Below, in pieces: positions 58,225 through 64,000 of a DNA stretch of 64,000 nt. A program made the position numbers and the translations under genes. The notes under the pieces are model-generated. The model did no database searches. It was not told where the DNA came from and was given only the letters and a program-made list of their open reading frames with translations. The stretch is taken from assembly GCF_022370635.2 (NCBI RefSeq), contig NZ_CP092362.2:4278001-4342000 (forward strand). The letters run 5' to 3'. The stretch is from Mycolicibacterium crocinum. GTDB taxonomy: Bacteria; Actinomycetota; Actinomycetes; Mycobacteriales; Mycobacteriaceae. How positions within the stretch are numbered: position 1 is the stretch's first letter; the number at the start of each line of letters is the position of its first letter.

Positions 58225-60200
58225 TACTGTGCCTTCTCTTCTTTCGCTGTGACCTTGGCCAGCAGCTGCCCCACTTTGACTTGATCGCCCACGGCGACGT
58301 GCAGTTCGACCACCCCGTCGACCGGCGCTGCGAGAGAGTGCTCCATTTTCATCGCCTCGACGGCAACCACGACGGTTCCTGCGGTGACCTCATCACCGTC
58401 GGAAACACCCACCGCGACAACCGAACCAGGCATCGGGCTGACGAGTTCGGCGTCGCCGCTGTGCTCGTCATCCGGGCGTACCGGCGCTTCGCGGACTTCC
58501 TCCAGCACCACGGACCGGCCGCCACCGGCCAGCCAAATCTGGTGGCCGTCGGCGACCACGGTGTATCCGCTGCGGACGCCGCCGATGGTGACGGACACCT
58601 GGTCAGCATCCAATTGTGCTGACAGTGATTGGCTTTCGCCGTCTTCGATGCGCACCGAGGCGTCTGCCGGAGATCCGATGATGTGGACGTGGTCGGTCCG
58701 GTCACCGGCGCGCAGCCGGATGCTGGTCGGTGCGGACGCGCCGACCCGCCAGCCCGACGGCACATCCCAGAGATCGCCCGCGGTGGCCGGCCAGCGCTGC
58801 AGCCAGCGGTAGGCCGCTGCGGCGATGAACGCGTCATCGCCCGCCGGCTCCGGAGTGAACGGTGTCCGGTCGATCAGGCCGGTGTCGAGCCGGCCCGCGG
58901 CCACGTCGTCGTCGGCGAGGAGGAAACGCAGGAACTCCACGTTGGTGCCCACACCGAGTACCGCGGTCCGCGACAGCGCCCGGTCCAGGGTGCGCAGTGC
59001 GGCCGCGCGGTCCGCACCGTAGGCGATCACCTTCGACAGCATCGGGTCGTAGTCGCTGCCGATCGTCATCCCCTGCGCCAGACCGGAATCCACGCGGATA
59101 CCGTCACCGGACGGCTCCAGCAATCCCAGCACCGGACCGCCGGTCGGCAGGAATCCTGCGCCCGGATCCTCGGCGTATACCCGAGCTTCGATAGCGTGCC
59201 CGGTCAGCGTGACATCGTCCGCGGTGAAGGGCAGCTTCTCCCCCGCCGCGACGCGCACCTGCCACTCGACGAGGTCGTAACCGGTGACCAGTTCGGTGAC
59301 CGGATGTTCCACCTGCAGCCGGGTGTTCATCTCCATGAAGAAGAACTCGTCGGGCGTGTCGGCGGACACGATGAACTCGACGGTGCCGGCACCGACGTAA
59401 TCGACGCTGCGGGCGGTGTCGCAGGCAGCCGCCCCGATGCGGGCCCGGGTCTGCGGATCCAGCAGCGGTGACGGCGCCTCTTCGATGACCTTCTGGTGGC
59501 GACGCTGCAAGCTGCACTCCCGCTCGCCGAAGTGCACGACGTTGCCGAAGCTGTCGGCGAGCACCTGGACTTCGATATGCCTGGGCCGCAGGACAAACCG
59601 CTCGAGGAACAGGGTGTCATCGCCGAAGGCGGCACCGGATTCCCGTCGCGCGGCGGCCAGCGCGGCAGGCAGGTCGGCCGCGTCGTCGACGCGACGCATA
59701 CCTTTTCCGCCACCGCCTGCGGACGGCTTGACCAGGATCGGGAAGCCGATGCCACCGGCGGCTTCGATGAGTTCGGCATCAGTCAGCCCCGGACGGGCGA
59801 TGCCCGGAACCACCGGGACGCCGAACTTCGACACGGTCGCCTTGGCGGCGATCTTGTCGCCCATGGTGCGAATTGCGGCCGACGGCGGTCCGATGAATGC
59901 CAGCCCGGCTTGCTCCAGTGCTGCGGCGAATTCGGAGTTCTCCGAGAGGAATCCGTATCCGGGATGGACGGCCTGGGCGCCGGTGCGGACCGCGGCGCCG
60001 ACGACCGCCTGGATGTCGAGGTAGCTCTGCCGGGCCGGCGGCGGGCCGATGCGTACGGCGACGTCGGCCTCGGTGACGTGCCGCGCGCTGGCATCGGCGT
60101 CGCTGTAGACGGCCACCGAACGGATGCCCATCGCTTTGAGCGTGCGGATGACCCGCACGGCGATCTCGCCACGGTTGGCGACAAGCACAGTGTTGAACAT
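58224..60200 (-). CDS. accA1: acyl-CoA carboxylase alpha (biotin carboxylase plus BCCP), methylcrotonyl-type
   Basis: This 658-residue protein has a biotin carboxylase domain (1-450; VANRGEIAVRVIRTLKAMGI, KPSAGGGGKGMRRVDD, FFMEMNTRLQVEHPVTE), a linker, then a C-terminal biotinyl carrier domain with VEAMKMEHSLAAPVDG carrying the biotin Lys. The ATG at 60200 lies 3 bp after the accD1 stop; the longer frame to 60317 is inside accD1 and unlikely. It carboxylates a branched enoyl-CoA together with accD1. Confidence 0.94.
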   Translation of the reverse strand: MFNTVLVANRGEIAVRVIRTLKAMGIRSVAVYSDADASARHVTEADVAVRIGPPPARQSYLDIQAVVGAAVRTGAQAVHPGYGFLSENSEFAAALEQAGLAFIGPPSAAIRTMGDKIAAKATVSKFGVPVVPGIARPGLTDAELIEAAGGIGFPILVKPSAGGGGKGMRRVDDAADLPAALAAARRESGAAFGDDTLFLERFVLRPRHIEVQVLADSFGNVVHFGERECSLQRRHQKVIEEAPSPLLDPQTRARIGAAACDTARSVDYVGAGTVEFIVSADTPDEFFFMEMNTRLQVEHPVTELVTGYDLVEWQVRVAAGEKLPFTADDVTLTGHAIEARVYAEDPGAGFLPTGGPVLGLLEPSGDGIRVDSGLAQGMTIGSDYDPMLSKVIAYGADRAAALRTLDRALSRTAVLGVGTNVEFLRFLLADDDVAAGRLDTGLIDRTPFTPEPAGDDAFIAAAAYRWLQRWPATAGDLWDVPSGWRVGASAPTSIRLRAGDRTDHVHIIGSPADASVRIEDGESQSLSAQLDADQVSVTIGGVRSGYTVVADGHQIWLAGGGRSVVLEEVREAPVRPDDEHSGDAELVSPMPGSVVAVGVSDGDEVTAGTVVVAVEAMKMEHSLAAPVDGVVELHVAVGDQVKVGQLLAKVTAKEEKAQ

Positions 60201-60202
60201 CG

Positions 60203-61747
60203 TCACATCCTGAAGACGCCGTAGGAGACGGATTCGACCGGCGCGTTGGCGGTCACCGACAGTGCCAGTCCCAGAACAGTTCTGGTGTCGGCCGGATCGA
60301 TGACCCCGTCGTCCCACAACCGTGCGGTCGAGTAGTAGGGATTGCCCTGATGTTCATACTGGGCGCGGATGGGCGCCTTGAAGGCATCTTCTTCCTCGGG
60401 CGTCATCTCGCCGCGGACGGTCGCCAGCACCGAGGCGGCCTGTTCGCCGCCCATCACCGAGATCCGGGCATTGGGCCACATCCATAGGAACCGCGGTGAA
60501 TAGGCGCGCCCACACATCGAATAGTTGCCCGCCCCGTACGACCCGCCGATCACGACGGTCAGCTTGGGCACTCGGGCGCAGGCCACGGCCGTCACCATCT
60601 TCGCGCCGTGCTTGGCGATGCCGCTGGCCTCATAGTCGCGCCCGACCATGAAGCCGGTGATGTTCTGCAGGAACAGCAACGGCACCATCCGCTTGTCGCA
60701 CAGCTCGATGAAATGTGCTCCCTTGAGCGCGGATTCGCCGAACAGCACACCGTTGTTGGCGACGATGCCGACCGGATGACCGTGAATGTGCGCGAATCCG
60801 GTCACCAGTGTGGTGCCGTATTCGGCTTTGAATTCACTGAATTCGCCGCCATCGACGATGCGGGTGATGACCTCGTGCACGTCGTAGGGCACCCGCGCAT
60901 CGACGGGAACCACGTCGTAGAGCTCGCGCTGGTCGGCGATCGGTTCGACAGTGGGCAGCACGTCCCACGGCCGCGGCTCGCGCGGGCCCAGGGTGGCGAC
61001 GATGCGGCGCACGATGCGCAGGGCATCGCGGTCGTCGTGAGCCAGGTGGTCGGTCACGCCGGAGGTCTTGGAGTGCAGGTCACCGCCGCCGAGCTCTTCG
61101 GCCGTCACCACCTCTCCGGTGGCGGCTTTCACCAGCGGTGGGCCGCCCAGGAAGATGGTGCCCTGATTGCGGACGATCACCGCCTCGTCGCTCATGGCGG
61201 GAACGTAGGCGCCACCGGCGGTGCACGAGCCGAGCACGGCGGCGATCTGCGGGATGCCGGCCGCGCTCATCGTGGCCTGGTTGTAGAAGATCCGGCCGAA
61301 GTGATCGCGGTCGGGGAACACCTCGTCCTGGCGCGGCAGGAAGGCGCCGCCGGAGTCGACAAGGTAGATGCAGGGCAGGCGGTTCTGCAGCGCGATCTCC
61401 TGCGCGCGCAGGTGCTTTTTGACCGTCACCGGGTAGTAGGTGCCGCCCTTGACCGTTGCGTCGTTGGCGACGACCATGCACTCCCGTCCGGAGACCCGGC
61501 CGATGCCGGTGATGATCCCGGCTGCCGGACATTCGTCGTCGTACATGCCGTCGGCCGCCAGCGGGGCGACCTCGAGCAGTGCGCTGCCGGGATCCAGCAA
61601 CCCGTCCACCCGGTCGCGCGGCAACAGCTTGCCGCGCGCGACGTGTCGCTCCCGGGCGCGTTCGGGGCCGCCGAGCGCCGCGGTGGCCAGCTTGTCGCGC
61701 AACTGCTCGACAAGCTGCAGATGCGCTTCACGGTGAGGCGATGCCAT
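60203..61747 (-). CDS. accD1: acyl-CoA carboxylase beta (carboxyltransferase), methylcrotonyl-type
   Basis: This 514-residue protein is a biotin-dependent carboxyltransferase: RHVARGKLLPRDRVDGLLDP at the start, GIITGIGRVSGRECMVVAND, AVLGSCTAGGAYVPAMSDEA, and the second-half LLFLQNITGFMVG with GGSYGAGNYSMCGRAYSPRF. The length fits 3-methylcrotonyl-CoA carboxylase beta subunits. It is the first gene of the minus-strand leucine-catabolism operon and is divergent from a TetR gene, with a nested palindrome between them. Confidence 0.94.
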   Translation of the reverse strand: MASPHREAHLQLVEQLRDKLATAALGGPERARERHVARGKLLPRDRVDGLLDPGSALLEVAPLAADGMYDDECPAAGIITGIGRVSGRECMVVANDATVKGGTYYPVTVKKHLRAQEIALQNRLPCIYLVDSGGAFLPRQDEVFPDRDHFGRIFYNQATMSAAGIPQIAAVLGSCTAGGAYVPAMSDEAVIVRNQGTIFLGGPPLVKAATGEVVTAEELGGGDLHSKTSGVTDHLAHDDRDALRIVRRIVATLGPREPRPWDVLPTVEPIADQRELYDVVPVDARVPYDVHEVITRIVDGGEFSEFKAEYGTTLVTGFAHIHGHPVGIVANNGVLFGESALKGAHFIELCDKRMVPLLFLQNITGFMVGRDYEASGIAKHGAKMVTAVACARVPKLTVVIGGSYGAGNYSMCGRAYSPRFLWMWPNARISVMGGEQAASVLATVRGEMTPEEEDAFKAPIRAQYEHQGNPYYSTARLWDDGVIDPADTRTVLGLALSVTANAPVESVSYGVFRM

Positions 61748-61771
61748 CGTCGATGTCCCGTCCCAAATTGA

Positions 61772-61812
61772 GTTAATGACGACTAACTGATGTAACGTTA
61801 GTGAAGATTAAC
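61772..61812. promoter_or_regulatory. nested palindromic operator between accD1 and TetR
   Basis: Outer arms GTTAAT (61772) and ATTAAC (61807) and inner arms ACTAAC (61782) and GTTAGT (61797) are concentric exact inverted repeats about position 61792. The arrangement could take two TetR dimers and lies 25 bp before accD1. It overlaps GTG 61801, one possible TetR start. Confidence 0.7.
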
Positions 61813-62481
61813 CGAAACGTCCAGACCTGGTGCAGGAGGGTCCCCATCGAAACGTCCACCCGTCGAAGCAGGCAGAAGTCGGATCGCCGGTCTGCCCTGC
61901 TGACGGCTGCGGAACGGTTGATGGCGGAGAAGGGCTTCCAGGCCGTCCGCATCGAGGACATCGGCGCCGCGGCGGGAGTCAGCGGCCCGGCGGTGTACCG
62001 GCACTTCCCCAACAAAGAGGCCCTGCTGGTCGAACTTTTGGTCGGCATCAGCACCCGACTGCTGGCCGGGGCGCGCGAGGTCGTCGCACAGGCCGATGAC
62101 CCGGCCGCCGCACTGACCGGCCTGATCGAATTCCACCTCGACTTCGCCCTCGGCGAGTCCGACCTGATCCGCATCCAGGACCGTGATCTCGCGCATCTGC
62201 CGGCCTCCGCACAGCGCCAGGTCCGGCGCGCGCAGCGCAGCTACGTCGAGGTGTGGGTGGACGTGCTGCGCGAGGTCCACCCGGAGACCGCCGAGGCGGA
62301 CGCCCGGTTGATGGCGCACGCGGTGTTCGGGCTGCTGAACTCGACCCCACACAGCATGAAGCCCCTGGCGGCAAGGGGAGCCGACCAGGGGCGTTCACGC
62401 GACGTGCTGCGGGCGATGACGGTGGCGGCGTTGTCCTCCGCCGACCATCACGCCCGCGGGCGCGTCGGTCAATACCAGTAG
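61801..62481 (+). CDS. TetR-family regulator of the leucine-catabolism operon
   Basis: This is a protein of up to 226 residues with an HTH at about 28-75 (ALLTAAERLMAEKGFQAVRI, IGAAAGVSGPAVYRHFPNKE). The C-terminal helical domain includes IRIQDRDLAHLPASAQRQV. It is divergent from accD1 and matches the place of Rv2506. The start is uncertain: GTG 61801 lies within the operator and lacks a ribosome site, whereas a strong AGGAGGG (61834-61840) is followed five bases later by an in-frame ATC at 61846, a rare start codon. A 211-residue protein would result from the latter. Confidence 0.88.
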   Translation: MKINRNVQTWCRRVPIETSTRRSRQKSDRRSALLTAAERLMAEKGFQAVRIEDIGAAAGVSGPAVYRHFPNKEALLVELLVGISTRLLAGAREVVAQADDPAAALTGLIEFHLDFALGESDLIRIQDRDLAHLPASAQRQVRRAQRSYVEVWVDVLREVHPETAEADARLMAHAVFGLLNSTPHSMKPLAARGADQGRSRDVLRAMTVAALSSADHHARGRVGQYQ

Positions 62482-62624
62482 CGTCTGCCGCCGACCGGGC
62501 GGCCGACTGCGCCGAGCAGCCACAGCACCGCGCCGATCACCAGCAGGATGATTCCGATGGTCCACAGGATCTGAACCTTCAGAACGAATCCCAGAATGAG
62601 CAGGATTGCTCCGAGAACGATCAT
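62469..62624 (-). CDS. small two-helix membrane protein (DUF6131-like)
   Basis: This is a 51-residue hydrophobic protein, MIVLGAILLILGFVLKVQIL, then a second segment TIGIILLVIGAVLWLLGAVG, ending in a basic RRYWY tail. The ATG at 62624 has GGAGGAAG upstream; the longer frame to 62699 lacks sense. Such two-segment proteins are widespread in mycobacteria and of unknown function. It overlaps the 3' end of the TetR gene by 13 bp on the opposite strand. Confidence 0.75.
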   Translation of the reverse strand: MIVLGAILLILGFVLKVQILWTIGIILLVIGAVLWLLGAVGRPVGGRRYWY

Positions 62625-62664
62625 TGCTTCCTCCAGATACTCACTTGCTGAACTGTTTTCGCCA

Positions 62665-62874
62665 TTACTGACTGGGCTGCGGCAGGTTGCAGCTCGCAAC
62701 CTTGGGATTGACCCCGCCGTAATTGAGCGGCCCCGCCACCACCGTCAGGGCGATCGACCCCGCAGTAGCGCAGTTGGTTTGGCTGTTGGAGAAGTAACCG
62801 CGCTGCCAGGTAGCGAAAACTCCGATCAGCAGCCACACGATTACGATCACGCCTATGATTCCGCGGCCTCGCAT
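62665..62874 (-). CDS. small membrane-anchored protein, unknown
   Basis: This 69-residue protein has one hydrophobic segment (GIIGVIVIVWLLIGVFATW) near the N-terminus. The exposed part has two Cys (NCATAGSIAL, VASCNLPQPSQ), probably a disulfide outside the membrane. ATG 62874 is preceded by AAGGAGG. It is 40 bp upstream of the DUF6131-like gene on the same strand; together they form a small membrane-protein pair. Confidence 0.7.
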   Translation of the reverse strand: MRGRGIIGVIVIVWLLIGVFATWQRGYFSNSQTNCATAGSIALTVVAGPLNYGGVNPKVASCNLPQPSQ

Positions 62875-62936
62875 GGTTGGCCTCCTTGATCGTCCGCAGG
62901 ACTTGGCGGACAAGGGTTTACCCGTCCGAAAGTTTC

Positions 62937-64000
62937 CTAAACATCCCGATTCTCGGCACGCTCGAATGCCATGGCCAGCCAGTCGGCGACCGCTCGGGCC
63001 AGTGCGGCGTGGTTTTCCCGTTTGACGATCTCGTGGCCGTCGTCGGCAAACAGCAGATAGCGCACGGTGCGCCCGCGTGCCCGCAAGGCCTCGACCATTT
63101 GCTCGGATTCACTGACCGGAACGTTGGTGTCGGTCCCGCCGTGTACCAGCAACAACGGTGCCGTCAGCTTGTCCACCCGCTGCAGCGGTGAGAGGGCGTC
63201 GAGAAGATCCCGATCTGCGATGGGATGGCCGTATTCGGCGTAGGAGGCCGCCGCGATCCAGGGCTCGGTGTTGCGGTAGAAGGTGCCCAGATCGCTCATA
63301 CCGCAGATGCTGACGCCGGCGACGAACAGGTCGGGATGGAAAGCCAACGCGGCCATCGTCAGATAGCCACCGTAAGACCAACCCGCACAAGCGATTCGAT
63401 CAGGATCGGCCAAACCATGCTCGGCGAGATAGCGCGCGCAGTCGGCGACGTCGTCGATCGCGGCGAAGCGCTTGTCTTTATCGTCGGCATGCACGAATTC
63501 CCGCCCCTGCCCACCCGAACCGCGCACATTCGGCGTGAACACCGCGATCCCCTCCTCGAGCAACCCCGGGAAGATCTCACTGTGCGACGGGCGGGCTTGA
63601 CCTTCCGGGCCGCCATGCAGGTAGATCATCATCCCGGTCTGCTCAACACCGGGTGGCGGGCAATACAACCAGCCTGTCAGCGAACGGCCGTCGCGGGCGG
63701 TCACGAAGTGCAACCTCGGCCGCTCCGAGACCGGGCCGACGCTGGGCTTGCGATCGATCCGCTCCCATTCGCGCGTCCGAGGATCGACCAATTCGACCGT
63801 GCGCGGCAGGTCGGCTCCCTGCAGCGTCATCGCCACCATCGACCCGCCCGCACTGATGGACAGTTCACTGGCCACCAGATTCGGCAGTGGAATCGGTTCG
63901 GTCAGCGTGTTGTCGACGTACTCGAGGATCTGTAATTCACTGCAGCCGTTGATGTTCCACAGCAGTGCGACAGTCGACAGGTCGTCGCTGACCACGAATT
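62937..64000 (-). CDS. S9-family (prolyl oligopeptidase-like) peptidase, 5' part outside the window
   Basis: At least 352 residues of the C-terminal part are visible. The alpha/beta-hydrolase catalytic triad can be seen: the Ser in CAGWSYGGYLTMAAL, Asp in GGTDTNVPVSESEQM and His in DDGHEIVKREN. LYCPPPGVEQTGMMIYLHGG opens the hydrolase domain, and the preceding part belongs to the beta-propeller. The frame reaches the window edge without a credible ribosome site, so the gene continues beyond 64000. It would hydrolyse acylpeptides or dipeptides. Confidence 0.9.
   Translation of the reverse strand, partial: FVVSDDLSTVALLWNINGCSELQILEYVDNTLTEPIPLPNLVASELSISAGGSMVAMTLQGADLPRTVELVDPRTREWERIDRKPSVGPVSERPRLHFVTARDGRSLTGWLYCPPPGVEQTGMMIYLHGGPEGQARPSHSEIFPGLLEEGIAVFTPNVRGSGGQGREFVHADDKDKRFAAIDDVADCARYLAEHGLADPDRIACAGWSYGGYLTMAALAFHPDLFVAGVSICGMSDLGTFYRNTEPWIAAASYAEYGHPIADRDLLDALSPLQRVDKLTAPLLLVHGGTDTNVPVSESEQMVEALRARGRTVRYLLFADDGHEIVKRENHAALARAVADWLAMAFERAENRDV

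Overview
The window looks like high-GC mycobacterial DNA, most likely from a fast-growing environmental species (Mycolicibacterium type). The support is an MspA-type porin, a mycolic-acid cyclopropane synthase/methyltransferase homologue, and a branched-chain ketoacid/leucine-catabolism operon whose order (bkdC, bkdB, bkdA, citE, maoC, fadE19, accA1, accD1, divergent TetR) I recall as that of Mycobacterium tuberculosis Rv2495c-Rv2502c with Rv2506.

Region 1 (1-20390). After the start of a truncated gene and a small hypothetical gene comes tRNA-Arg(TCT). A 39-bp stretch of its 3' half is repeated exactly at 20352-20390, so about 19.5 kb is an integrated element. At its left end are a tyrosine integrase and an excisionase-like HTH protein. 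Further in are an AbiJ-type abortive infection protein followed by a membrane-anchored protein made of near-identical tandem repeats, a decayed second recombinase, a MobF (TrwC/TraI-like) relaxase with a possible oriT region, a membrane-tethered DnaQ exonuclease/BRCT protein and a Fic AMPylase with a palindromic operator. The right half is envelope/metal cargo: a FetB-like permease, a COG4705 membrane protein, a ZIP transporter behind a DtxR/IdeR-like box, a two-component system, an MspA porin and a small membrane protein. A 17-bp direct-repeat motif recurs beside the response regulator, the porin and the COG4705 gene and suggests one regulon.

Region 2 (20391-29526). Just right of attR are a RelB-type antitoxin with a frameshifted RelE toxin and a frameshifted deazaflavin-dependent nitroreductase-like gene. 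Then come a P450/NTF2-like pair with a divergent TetR, a TetR/NTF2-like operon divergent from a Rieske oxygenase/DapB-like dehydrogenase operon with a tandem 23-bp operator, and a YCII/ECF sigma pair.

Region 3 (29527-44439). This contains a polytopic membrane protein, the mycolate-type methyltransferase, an MFS transporter, two secreted Ala/Pro-rich proteins, a DUF4239 protein, DUF1059 divergent from a SigJ/ECF41-type sigma factor, and a GGDEF protein. A tightly coupled five-gene operon follows: biuret-hydrolase-like isochorismatase, FdrA, DUF1116, carbamate kinase and an allophanate-hydrolase C-domain protein. It looks like an ATP-yielding carbamoyl-transfer pathway. A hemerythrin gene sits divergently behind a 10-bp inverted repeat and three 11-bp-phased direct repeats.

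Region 4 (44429-64000). Here lie a large BTAD/AAA regulator, an enoyl-CoA hydratase homologue, an ArsR-SRPBCC fusion, a DUF559 nuclease-like gene bracketed by two copies of a palindromic repeat, a DUF1214 secreted protein, the bkd-citE-fadE-acc operon with its TetR, two small membrane proteins, and the 3' part of an S9 peptidase.
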